DNA from: Ardenticatenaceae bacterium
Lineage (GTDB): Bacteria > Chloroflexota > Anaerolineae > Promineifilales > Promineifilaceae
Direction of reading: 5' to 3'
Length of the DNA stretch: 58,003 nucleotides
Assembly (NCBI GenBank): GCA_020634215.1
Contig: JACKCD010000035.1
Location: 1-58,003, forward strand
This document shows positions 44,746 to 52,334 of this stretch, piece by piece; positions within the stretch are counted from its first letter, which is position 1; every line of letters begins with the position of its first letter. The notes under the pieces were generated by a model. The model worked only from the letters and a program-made list of their open reading frames with translations. It did not search any database and had not been told where the DNA came from. A program made the position numbers and the translations under genes.

Positions 44746-46375
44746 CTGATTGCTCCTTATTCGATTGATTTTGTGTCACAAACGGCCGTTTCCGCACCGC
44801 CATGGGCGAACGGCCGTTTGGTTTCGTTGTTGGCAGCGGCAACAAGTCATCCATTTCATCCAGCACTTGTAGCGTCACCGGCTTACTGCGCGTCCGTCCG
44901 CTTGGCTTCGCCTCAGCTACGGGCAACCAATCCTCAATGGCAATGGTTGGCTCCTCCGGCTGGCTGTTTGCTTCCACCACTGGCGGCAGCGGCAGCAGAT
45001 CATCATCCATGTGCAACGGTTCTGGCTGAGGTTGGTTGACTGAACGAGAGCGACGCGAACGGCCGTTTGGCTTTGTTGTTGGCAACGGTAACAGATCATC
45101 GGCCACGTCTGGCGGTGGCGGGTCATGGGGAGGTTGGTCGTAGAAACGGCCGTTTTGCTGTACTGCTGTCTCCGCAAACGACACCTCGCCCAAATCATTC
45201 AGCGCAAACGGCTGCTGGCTGACGGCCGGTTCTGACGGCAGTTCCACCCGCAGCGTAAACGGCTGCGCCAACAGCCGAGGCTGTTGGGCATGAAGCTGCC
45301 GCAAGCTCAGGTGAAATTCGTAATCATTGACAAACGCCGCCTGAAAATGAACCGGACACGGCGAATCAACCGCCAGAAAATCCCCCTTGCCCAGCAAATA
45401 TTCGGCCTGTGTGCCGGGCAAGCCGGTTGCCACCAGCGCCTCTTGGGCATCATGCACCCGCCCCACCAGCCGCACGGTCAAATCCAGTTTACGTAAATCA
45501 TCTAGCTCCCGCGCTTCGGGGCGACTTGTACCCAACACCAAATGGATGCCTACATCGGCTCCGCGCTGCACCAGCCGCAGCAAGCTCTGGCGCACGCTTT
45601 GCACCTGTTCATCGTCGCCCGTCCGCAGCAGCGTTACCACGTTGTCAATCAGCACCACAATCACGGGTTTAGCCACCTTGTTGGTTTGGCGGTAGGTCAT
45701 CTCCTGCACCAAAAAGGCAAGCAAAGCATCAGCGTCTTCGGCCGTTTGCACTACGTCTTGCAGCAGGTGAGGGAGGTAGTTGAGCGGGTCAAGAGAAACG
45801 GCCGTTTCTGCCCCTTCTCCCCTTTCCCGCCGTTCAGCCGTGTCAATGACCAGCAGTTGTAGCTGCGACTGTTTGTTGAGCAGCGCCAGCGACAGTGCCA
45901 AGCTCCGCAGCAGCACCGTTTTGCCCGCGCTCTCTTGCCCGGCCAGCAGCACGTGGGTAATGTGGGCGGCGCTAAAGTTCAGCAGCACGGGTTGACCATC
46001 TTCGGCCAGACCAAGAACGGCCGTTGTTGGCGGTACCGTGCCATCCAGCAGCGCCAGCAAATCCAGCAGACCTACCGGCGGCTCCTCCGGGCGCACCACC
46101 TGCAGCCGCCAGCTTCCATCCTCGCGGCTAATCTGCACGCCCGACGTACCCAACGCCGTCATTAAATCTTGCTTTAGCCCTAGCAACCGCTCCCACCCCG
46201 TCGCCAGCGTTTGCAAATCGAAGCTAATGGCTCGTGGCTGCACGCTGCCGCCCGCCACCTGCGCCGTCAGTTGGTGCTGCTCAAACACCTGCTCAATCTG
46301 CTGTGATTGCAGCTCAAGCTGATGGCGCAGCCGCGCTTCCTCTAGCTGCTGTCTCCGATTTGCGGTTCCAGGCAT
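44714..46375 (-). CDS. Soluble FtsK/SpoIIIE-core ATPase with repeated tail
   Basis: A 553-residue protein with the RecA-like motor of FtsK-type DNA translocases. Seen: an N-terminal coiled-coil stretch (7-45), the approach segment FSAAHITHVLLAG, Walker A GQESAGKTVLL, Walker B VIVVLIDN, then RGADVGIHLVLGTSRPE and LLGKGDFLAV, all standard FtsK-core landmarks. It lacks the FtsK membrane region and the C-terminal gamma domain. Instead the last 180 residues are disordered and contain DDLLPLPTTKPNGRS twice and DDDLLPLPPV once. I chose MPGTANRRQQ at 46375, because the longer ORF starts with a TTG inside the lexA terminator T-run. A GAACGGATGTTC site lies 17 bases upstream, so SOS control is likely. 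Confidence 0.8.
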   Translation of the reverse strand: MPGTANRRQQLEEARLRHQLELQSQQIEQVFEQHQLTAQVAGGSVQPRAISFDLQTLATGWERLLGLKQDLMTALGTSGVQISREDGSWRLQVVRPEEPPVGLLDLLALLDGTVPPTTAVLGLAEDGQPVLLNFSAAHITHVLLAGQESAGKTVLLRSLALSLALLNKQSQLQLLVIDTAERRERGEGAETAVSLDPLNYLPHLLQDVVQTAEDADALLAFLVQEMTYRQTNKVAKPVIVVLIDNVVTLLRTGDDEQVQSVRQSLLRLVQRGADVGIHLVLGTSRPEARELDDLRKLDLTVRLVGRVHDAQEALVATGLPGTQAEYLLGKGDFLAVDSPCPVHFQAAFVNDYEFHLSLRQLHAQQPRLLAQPFTLRVELPSEPAVSQQPFALNDLGEVSFAETAVQQNGRFYDQPPHDPPPPDVADDLLPLPTTKPNGRSRRSRSVNQPQPEPLHMDDDLLPLPPVVEANSQPEEPTIAIEDWLPVAEAKPSGRTRSKPVTLQVLDEMDDLLPLPTTKPNGRSPMAVRKRPFVTQNQSNKEQSDDGTGDAVAG

Positions 46376-46391
46376 AATAGCACCCAGTTGA

Positions 46392-46403
46392 GAACGGATG
46401 TTC
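46392..46403. promoter_or_regulatory. Candidate SOS box of the FtsK-like operon
   Basis: GAACGGATGTTC matches GAACnnnnGTTC exactly, between lexA and the FtsK-like ATG (46375). A TTGACG-like -35 lies upstream on the minus strand (46411-46416), but the -10 is not clear. Chance matches of an 8-base pattern are expected about once per window, so position is the main support. Confidence 0.6.
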
Positions 46404-46415
46404 TGTTTTCGCGTC

Positions 46416-46442
46416 AAAAAAAAGGACGGTCAATGCCGCCCT
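46416..46442. terminator. Terminator of lexA
   Basis: The minus strand reads AGGGCGG / CCGTCCT (7-bp stem with one G-T pair, 6-nt loop), followed by a run of eight T. A T-rich run also follows on the plus strand. It closes the lexA transcript before the FtsK-like gene. Confidence 0.8.
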
Positions 46443-46462
46443 TCTTGTTTTTTTGACAACGG

Positions 46463-47170
46463 CTATGGGGTTTGGCGCACCACCATGATAACACGCCCCT
46501 GTACTTCTACATCCTTGGCGTTCACATAAAACGGCTCCATCGTCGGGTTGGCGGGGGTCAACTTGACGCGGTTGCCTTCATGAGCAAAATATTTCAGGGT
46601 AGTGGTGTCGTCTTTTTTCAACCACACGGCCACCATTTGCCCATTTTCGGCGGTTTTCTGCTCCCGCATCACCACCATGTCACCATCATTGACCATCGCG
46701 TCAATCATGGAGTCCCCTTTGACGCGCAAGGCAAACAGGCCATCTTTACGGCCAGAAATCATAGCCGAACTTAGCTCAACCATGTCTTCATCGTCGTAAA
46801 TGCCATACCCTGTGTCGGGTAAATCAATCGGTTTACCAGCGGCAATGCTACCAACTAGCGGAATACGGAGCAACGAGCCAACAGCCTCAGCAACGGCCGT
46901 TTTTGTCCCTACCACCGCTTCCTTGGCCGACTCATACATGCTCATTGCCTGTTCTGTCAAGCGCAAACCGCGAGATACTTCCGCATCTCGCTCTAGTAAG
47001 CCTTTCTCACTTAGCTTTTGCAGATTATAATTCACCACTGAGGTGGAACTGATGTTGACAGCACTCCCAATTTCCCGAATGGTTGGCGGCCGGCCGTTGT
47101 CGTTGACATACGACCAGATGTATTTCAGCATACCTTTCTGGCGGTCAGAGAGCGGTCTCGATTTTTTCAT
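46463..47170 (-). CDS. lexA: LexA repressor
   Basis: A 235-residue SOS repressor. Seen: an N-terminal winged helix (PPTIREIGSAVNISSTSVVNY, split here as PPTIREIGSAV then NISSTSVVNY), a cleavage site at Ala111-Gly112 in GSIAAGKPI, catalytic Ser154 in KGDSMIDAM and Lys193 in TTTLKYF. The linker between domains is longer than in E. coli LexA by about 30 residues. The start MKKSRPLSDRQ at 47170 has AAGGAG nine bases upstream; the ORF could extend 11 residues further. An SOS box lies inside its own promoter, so it is autoregulated. Confidence 0.96.
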   Translation of the reverse strand: MKKSRPLSDRQKGMLKYIWSYVNDNGRPPTIREIGSAVNISSTSVVNYNLQKLSEKGLLERDAEVSRGLRLTEQAMSMYESAKEAVVGTKTAVAEAVGSLLRIPLVGSIAAGKPIDLPDTGYGIYDDEDMVELSSAMISGRKDGLFALRVKGDSMIDAMVNDGDMVVMREQKTAENGQMVAVWLKKDDTTTLKYFAHEGNRVKLTPANPTMEPFYVNAKDVEVQGRVIMVVRQTP

Positions 47171-47273
47171 GGTGCCAAACTCCTTTAGCCGGGCACTGCC
47201 CATGACAAACGGCCGTTAGGCAAGCTGTCTGCACACAGATACAGTAATCCCATAATCGCTCATATGTTCTGAA

Positions 47274-47302
47274 AGTATACACGAACAGGTGTTCTGTGTC
47301 AA
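47274..47302 (-). promoter_or_regulatory. lexA promoter
   Basis: On the minus strand TTGACA (47297-47302), a 17-base spacer and TATACT (47274-47279) give a near-consensus sigma-70 promoter about 100 bases upstream of the lexA ATG. The spacer holds the SOS box, so LexA binding would block RNA polymerase directly. Confidence 0.88.
47283..47294. promoter_or_regulatory. SOS box (LexA operator)
   Basis: GAACAGGTGTTC (CGAACAGGTGTTCTG in context) matches the Gram-positive/actinobacterial-type LexA operator GAACnnnnGTTC and lies between the -35 and -10 of lexA. It is also 32 bases upstream of the divergent gamma-glutamyltransferase gene and might affect that gene too. Confidence 0.88.
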
Positions 47303-47326
47303 GATTTAGACGAGAAAGGAAATCCC

Positions 47327-48934
47327 ATGAAATTTGAAGCCTACGCCTTCCCCAGCCGACGTTCCAACATCATTGCCCGTAACGGAGCCGTCGCCACCAG
47401 CCAGCCGCTGGCCGCCCAAGCTGGGCTGGATATTTTGAAAGCGGGCGGCAACGCCCTCGATGCCGCCATTGCCACCGTTGCTACGCTGTGCGTCGTGGAG
47501 CCTTGCTCCACCGGCATTGGCGGCGACGCCTTTGCCCTGATTTGGTCGGCCAAAGACAAACGTCTCTATGGTCTAAACGCCAGCGGCCCGGCACCCATGG
47601 GGCTGACAAGTGAACTCGTTCGTAGTCAAGGGCATGAAACCTTTCCCGCGTTGGGAGGCTTGCCCGTCACCGTGCCGGGCAGCGTGCGCGGCTGGCAATA
47701 TGCCCACAACCGTTTCGGCCGACTGGGCATTGACACGCTGCTGGCAAGGGCCATTGATTACGCTCGCCACGGCTACCCCGTTAGCCAACGCATTGGCCGC
47801 GCCTGGGCACGCTCCACCGAAAAAATGAGCGCCCACCCCGATTCCAAGCGGGTGTGGCTGCCGGGTGGTCGTGCCCCTCGCCCCGGCGAACTGTTCCGCA
47901 ACCCAGAAATTGCCGCCACGCTGCAAGCCATTGCCGAACAAGGGTATGACGTGTTTTACCACGGCGACATTGCCCGCCAAATTGCCGCCTGTGTGCAGGA
48001 AGGGGGCGGGGTGATGACGGAAGACGATTTGGCAAATTACCAGCCGGAATGGGTGGAGCCAATCAGCGTGGATTATGGCAAGGGGTATACCTTCTATGAA
48101 ATCCCGCCCAACGGGCAGGGGTTGACGGCGCTGCTGGCACTCAACATCGCCCGTGGCTTTGATTTGCAGGCGTTGGGCTATGGCACGGCTGATTATTACC
48201 ACGCGCTGATGGAGGCGATTAAGCTAGCCTTTGCCGATGCCCATGCCTATATTGCCGACCCACGCCAGGCTGAGATTCCGCTGGCGGGGCTGCTGAGCGA
48301 CAGCTACACGGAAACGCGCCGGGCATTGATTACGCCGGATCGGGCATTGACCCCCACGCCGGGGCAGCCGCAGCGGCACGGCGACACGGTGTACCTGACG
48401 ACGGCCGACGGCGAGGGCAATATGGTAAGCTGGATTCAAAGCCTGTATATGGGGTTTGGCAGCGGGCTGACGGCGGGAACGACGGGGGTGCAGTTGCAAA
48501 ACCGAGGGGCGAATTTCTCGCTGGAGCCGGGGCATCCCAATGAGGCGGCGGGGGGAAAACGGCCGTTTCACACCATCATCCCCGGTTTTATCACCAAAGA
48601 CGGTGCCGCATGGAGCAGCTTTGGCGTGATGGGCGGTTTTATGCAGCCGCAGGGTCATTTGCAGGTGGGGCTAAACCTGGTTGAATTTGAAATGGATCCG
48701 CAGCAGGCACTGGATGCGCCCCGTTTCCAATGGACTCAGGACAAGGAATTTGGTGTGGAAGACAGCTTCTCTGATGAGGTGTATGCCAATTTGGTAGCAC
48801 GCGGTCACGTGTTGCTGCCACGCGCCACGCCAATGGCCTATGGCGGCGGCCAGGCAATTGTGCGTGATCCGGAATCGGGGGTGCTGGTTGCTGGCAGTGA
48901 ACCGAGGAATGATGGAACGGCCGTTGGTTGGTAA
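47327..48934 (+). CDS. ggt: Gamma-glutamyltransferase (YwrD-like)
   Basis: A 535-residue Ntn hydrolase that cleaves gamma-glutamyl bonds of glutathione-type compounds after self-cleavage into two subunits. Seen: ARNGAVATSQPLAAQAGLDI, CSTGIGGDAFAL (oxyanion and substrate region), PGSVRGW, and the autocleavage site before Thr354 in GDTVYLTTADGEGN. The C-terminal subunit carries GVQLQNRGANFSL and MGGFMQPQGHLQV. There is no signal peptide, so it is cytoplasmic, as in the YwrD-like subfamily. AAAGGA precedes the ATG. Several AACGGCCGTT copies lie in it, one giving GGKRPF and one at the very 3' end. Confidence 0.92.
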   Translation: MKFEAYAFPSRRSNIIARNGAVATSQPLAAQAGLDILKAGGNALDAAIATVATLCVVEPCSTGIGGDAFALIWSAKDKRLYGLNASGPAPMGLTSELVRSQGHETFPALGGLPVTVPGSVRGWQYAHNRFGRLGIDTLLARAIDYARHGYPVSQRIGRAWARSTEKMSAHPDSKRVWLPGGRAPRPGELFRNPEIAATLQAIAEQGYDVFYHGDIARQIAACVQEGGGVMTEDDLANYQPEWVEPISVDYGKGYTFYEIPPNGQGLTALLALNIARGFDLQALGYGTADYYHALMEAIKLAFADAHAYIADPRQAEIPLAGLLSDSYTETRRALITPDRALTPTPGQPQRHGDTVYLTTADGEGNMVSWIQSLYMGFGSGLTAGTTGVQLQNRGANFSLEPGHPNEAAGGKRPFHTIIPGFITKDGAAWSSFGVMGGFMQPQGHLQVGLNLVEFEMDPQQALDAPRFQWTQDKEFGVEDSFSDEVYANLVARGHVLLPRATPMAYGGGQAIVRDPESGVLVAGSEPRNDGTAVGW

Positions 48935-48945
48935 GAGTTCGCCGT

Positions 48946-50592
48946 ATGTTAACCAAACACCAAATCCACGATCTGATTGACCTTGTTCGCCGCCGTTTCC
49001 CGGACTGGGATGGTTTTGCCCACCCGCCGTTTGTGGACGATGAGGTTGCGTATAAACAAACGGCCGTTTCCCAAGCCCAAGAACTCATCAACCAGCCCGT
49101 TCTGGACGACCTGCTGGCTAAGAGCGACACCGACACCATCCTGGCACGGCTCACCACCCTCTGCAACCAAACCAACCTCCTTTGGCAGCGCATCCCCAGC
49201 ACCAGCGACAGCGCCGTGCTGCGTCACCCCAGCCTCAACGCCGCCGAATTTTGCGCCCAGTTCCGCAACTTGCTCTACGGCGACCAGCCCAGCCCCCAGC
49301 GGCTGCAATATTTCTCCGACTATTTAGAAGCCAACGGCTTGCCCAACGGTTGGCCTTTCTCTACCTACTTCCTCTTCCTCTGCCATCCCGCCGAAGAAAT
49401 GTTTGTCAAACCCCATACCGCCGCCTGGCTGCTCAAATTCTTTGGCTATCCTGACACAAAAGTTGAACGGCCACCCACCGCTGCTACCTACGCCAACATT
49501 TTGGCGGCTTCCCGCGTCCTGCTCAACGCCCTCGCCTCTTATGAGGCGGCCGATATGATTGATGTGCAAAGTCTGGTTTGGGTTTGCTACCAGGAAAGCC
49601 GGGCGCGAGTGGGGCAACTGAGCAGTGAAGGGCAGATAGCTTTAGATATTCCACCAGCCGAGGACGAAATCATGCCAGCCAACACAGAGACAACGGGCGA
49701 GACAATCCTTCACGAATCTCCGGCTTCCTACACCGCACAATCTCCCACCCACCCCGTTTACACGCTTGAAGATTGTGCCGACGACACCAGCCTTGAACTG
49801 GAAACGCTGAAGTTTTGGCTGGCGGCGCTGCGTCGCAAAGGACAAGCCATTCTTTATGGGCCGCCCGGCACTGGCAAAACATTTCTAGCCCGCAAGCTGG
49901 CAAAACATTTGGTTAGCAACAGCAATGGCAATGTTGAACTGGTGCAATTTCATCCGGCCTACAGCTATGAGGAGTTTATTCAGGGGTTGCGCCCGCTTAG
50001 CCACAGCGATGGCACGCTGCACTACGAAATGGTGCCGGGTCGGTTTCTCCGCTTTTGCCGCCAGGCCAGCAGCAGTGGCGAGCCGCATGTATTTATCATT
50101 GATGAGATTAACCGGGCAAATTTAACGGCCGTTTTTGGCGAACTCATGTATTTGCTGGAGTATCGGGATGAGGAAGTGGGGTTGGCGGGGGGAAACGGCC
50201 GTTTGTCCATCCCCTCCAACGTTACCATCATCGGCACCATGAATACCGCCGACCGCTCCATCGCTCTCGTAGACTACGCCCTGCGCCGCCGCTTTGCCTT
50301 CCTCCGCCTCACCCCCAACCTCGACCTGCTTCGCCGCTACCACGCGCAACTGGGAACCAGCACCGACCTTATCGAACGCCTCATCACCCAGCTTAAACAG
50401 CTCAACCACCACATCAACGACCCCAACTACGCCATCGGCCCCACCTACTTCCTCACCCCCAACCTCGCCAACCTCCTCCCCGCCATCTGGACACTCGAAA
50501 TCGAACCCTATCTTGAAGAATACTTCTTCGACCAGCCCCAGCAAATTGCCCCCTTCCGCTGGGACACCCTTGCCGCCACTCTCTTGCCATAA
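48946..50592 (+). CDS. McrB-like AAA ATPase, orphan
   Basis: A 548-residue protein. Residues 1-240 are a poorly conserved helical N-terminus. The C-terminal half is a McrB-type AAA+ GTPase/ATPase: Walker A GPPGTGKTFLARKLA (about 305-319), PAYSYEEFIQGLRP, Walker B FIIDEINRANLTAVFGEL (about 383-400), and MNTADRSIALVDYALRRRF with the sensor Asn and Arg fingers. In McrBC systems this motor drives the McrC nuclease on methylated DNA. No McrC-like gene follows; the next plus-strand gene is PrsW. I chose the ATG at 48946 rather than the TTG at 48928, which would overlap ggt. The N-terminus could recognise a target other than methylated DNA. Confidence 0.85.
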   Translation: MLTKHQIHDLIDLVRRRFPDWDGFAHPPFVDDEVAYKQTAVSQAQELINQPVLDDLLAKSDTDTILARLTTLCNQTNLLWQRIPSTSDSAVLRHPSLNAAEFCAQFRNLLYGDQPSPQRLQYFSDYLEANGLPNGWPFSTYFLFLCHPAEEMFVKPHTAAWLLKFFGYPDTKVERPPTAATYANILAASRVLLNALASYEAADMIDVQSLVWVCYQESRARVGQLSSEGQIALDIPPAEDEIMPANTETTGETILHESPASYTAQSPTHPVYTLEDCADDTSLELETLKFWLAALRRKGQAILYGPPGTGKTFLARKLAKHLVSNSNGNVELVQFHPAYSYEEFIQGLRPLSHSDGTLHYEMVPGRFLRFCRQASSSGEPHVFIIDEINRANLTAVFGELMYLLEYRDEEVGLAGGNGRLSIPSNVTIIGTMNTADRSIALVDYALRRRFAFLRLTPNLDLLRRYHAQLGTSTDLIERLITQLKQLNHHINDPNYAIGPTYFLTPNLANLLPAIWTLEIEPYLEEYFFDQPQQIAPFRWDTLAATLLP

Positions 50593-50614
50593 AAAAAGCC
50601 CGCCGCAGCGAGCT
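50591..50614. terminator. Bidirectional terminator after the McrB-like gene
   Basis: AGCCCGC and GCGAGCT pair (7 bp, one G-T) around CGCA. On the minus strand the stem is followed by TTTTTTT and would end the DUF1232 transcript. On the plus strand it follows the McrB-like stop, with a weaker TTCTTTG. Confidence 0.75.
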
Positions 50615-50621
50615 TCTTTGA

Positions 50622-50675
50622 GATTAGAGATTAGAGATTGGAGATGAATCAATTTCCAATCTCTAATCTCTAATC
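50622..50675. repeat. Word-repeat hairpin R6 (GAGATTA words)
   Basis: A perfect 21-bp inverted repeat (50622-50642 and 50655-50675) of GAGATTA/GAGATTG words, same family as R2, R4 and R8. It lies between the McrB-like and DUF1232 genes, next to the terminator. Confidence 0.9.
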
Positions 50676-50706
50676 GCCCACCCTATTTATCTGCGTCTGA
50701 TTTCCC

Positions 50707-51132
50707 CTAATCCGCACTCTCCGGCGCAGGCAATGCCACCAACTGCTGCTCCCACTGCAAAAACCGGTCAATATCCCCCTTAATCCAGCGAATCACATAC
50801 GCTAGAATCGTCACATCATCAATCAGCCCACCCAGAAAGGCAATATCGGGAATAAAATCAAGTGGGTTCACAAAATAAATAAGTGCCCCTACGGCCAGTG
50901 CCAAAGATTGCCATGAAGCTCCCACATACCGCCGCCGTATACTCGCCTCAACCATCCGCAGCAGTGCCTTAAAATATCCCCACAACTCACCCAGCGACTT
51001 ATCGCCCAACCCCTCCGACTTTCGCAAAGCCGAATTAATCAGGCGCGTTGTTTTTTCCGCATCCTGAACCACCTTGTTAGCCGAACTACGTCCAAAAGTT
51101 TTGTCACTTGCGTTACTTTGTTTACTAGCCAC
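50707..51132 (-). CDS. DUF1232 (YkvA-like) membrane protein
   Basis: A 141-residue small membrane protein of the DUF1232/YkvA family, function unknown. Seen: a hydrophobic segment and the family core YFVNPLDFIPDIAFLGGLIDD, cut here to the key NPLDFIPD element, followed by an amphipathic helix. I placed the start at a GTG (51132, MASKQSNAS) because AGGAGA lies six bases upstream. The 33 extra codons of the longer ORF run through promoter-like DNA. The N-terminal 40 residues are polar and probably cytoplasmic. It has no clear operon partner. Confidence 0.82.
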   Translation of the reverse strand: MASKQSNASDKTFGRSSANKVVQDAEKTTRLINSALRKSEGLGDKSLGELWGYFKALLRMVEASIRRRYVGASWQSLALAVGALIYFVNPLDFIPDIAFLGGLIDDVTILAYVIRWIKGDIDRFLQWEQQLVALPAPESAD

Positions 51133-51296
51133 AAGCCATCTCCTATCACACAAAATCAGCCCCCAAAATACCATCTCAGGGTTGCAGTCTATATTACGAA
51201 ATAGGTTATAATCTGCCAAACGTTCAAACAAGATACGGAAGACAAGAGAAAAATCTCTTCATCTCCCAATCCCTATTCTCAGACACCACAAACCTT

Positions 51297-52277
51297 ATGA
51301 TAGTAACACTCTCTATTATTGCCGCCCTTATTCCCGCCCTCTTTTACGTCATCGTCATTTATTGGTTTGACCGGTATGAAAAAGAACCCATGTGGCTGTT
51401 AGCCGCCGCCTTCCTTTGGGGTGCTATCCCTAGCATCATTATCGCCTCCATTTTCAACTCCTTACTTAGCATACCCTTTGAACTGCTGGTTGAAGGGGGA
51501 ACTGCCGAAGCCCTTTCTGCCGCCCTTGTTGCCCCGCCCGTTGAAGAAACGATCAAGGGTTTGGCACTCTTGGCTATCTTCTTTCTCTGGCGCAACGAAA
51601 TTGACAGCCCGCTTGACGGTATTATCTACGGTGCTATGGTCGGTATGGGTTTCGCTATGGTGGAAAACGTCTTTTACTTTGTTGAAACGTTTAATGCCGA
51701 TGGCCTTGAGGCGTGGGGAGTCAATATCTTTTTTCGCGCTATCGTTTTTGGCCTCAATCACTCCTTGTTTACCAGCATGTCGGGGTTAGGCATTGCGGTT
51801 GCTCTCATGAGCAAGAACAACCTTACCCGCTTTTTTGCCCCCATCGCTGGCTGGTGTCTCGCCATGTTTTTGCACTTTGCCCACAACGCCTCTGTCTCTT
51901 TTGACGAAGCTCTGTGCTTCCTAGCACTTATCTTTGATTGGGGTGGCGTGCTGCTCATGCTGGGCATCATCGTTTGGTCACTGGTGCAGGAGCGAAGCTG
52001 GCTGCGGCAATATTTGGCCGAAGAAGTGGCGCAGGGCACGCTAACCGACGACCAATTCCGGCGCGTTAGCTCAGGACGCAAACGGGCAGCGTTTAACTGG
52101 GCACAATGGCGGCAAAATGGCTTTCGCGCCTATCGCCAGGCCGTTGGCTTTCAGCAAACGTGCAGTGAGCTTGCCTATCGCAAACACCACCACGAACTGT
52201 TTCAGGATGAGAAGAGCTTGACTGAGATTGTGGCTTTGCGGGAGAAGTTGGGGACGTTTGGGTCAGCGGTTGTTTAA
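51297..52277 (+). CDS. PrsW-family intramembrane protease
   Basis: A 326-residue integral membrane protein of the PrsW (CPBP-clan) glutamic protease family. Seen: about eight membrane helices, the catalytic-site motif APPVEETIKG (EExxK), DGIIYGAMVGMGFAMVEN with the conserved ENxxY-like element, NHSLFTSMSG and FLHFAHN. In Bacillus PrsW cleaves an anti-sigma factor; here no sigma or anti-sigma gene is adjacent. The last 90 residues are a charged cytoplasmic tail not found in all members. The ATG at 51297 is the first in frame. Confidence 0.88.
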   Translation: MIVTLSIIAALIPALFYVIVIYWFDRYEKEPMWLLAAAFLWGAIPSIIIASIFNSLLSIPFELLVEGGTAEALSAALVAPPVEETIKGLALLAIFFLWRNEIDSPLDGIIYGAMVGMGFAMVENVFYFVETFNADGLEAWGVNIFFRAIVFGLNHSLFTSMSGLGIAVALMSKNNLTRFFAPIAGWCLAMFLHFAHNASVSFDEALCFLALIFDWGGVLLMLGIIVWSLVQERSWLRQYLAEEVAQGTLTDDQFRRVSSGRKRAAFNWAQWRQNGFRAYRQAVGFQQTCSELAYRKHHHELFQDEKSLTEIVALREKLGTFGSAVV

Positions 52278-52280
52278 CTT

Positions 52281-52333
52281 GTGGGGAGTAGGGAGTAGGG
52301 TGTGGAGTGTACACCCTACTCCCCACACCCCAC
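52281..52333. repeat. Word-repeat hairpin R7 (GTGGGG/AGTAGGG words)
   Basis: Arms 52281-52303 and 52311-52333 pair at 20 of 23 positions and are made of GTGGGGAGTAGGG words, same family as R5 and the coding run at 20246-20290. It lies between the convergent PrsW gene and the decayed hydroxylase. Confidence 0.85.
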
Positions 52334-52334
52334 C

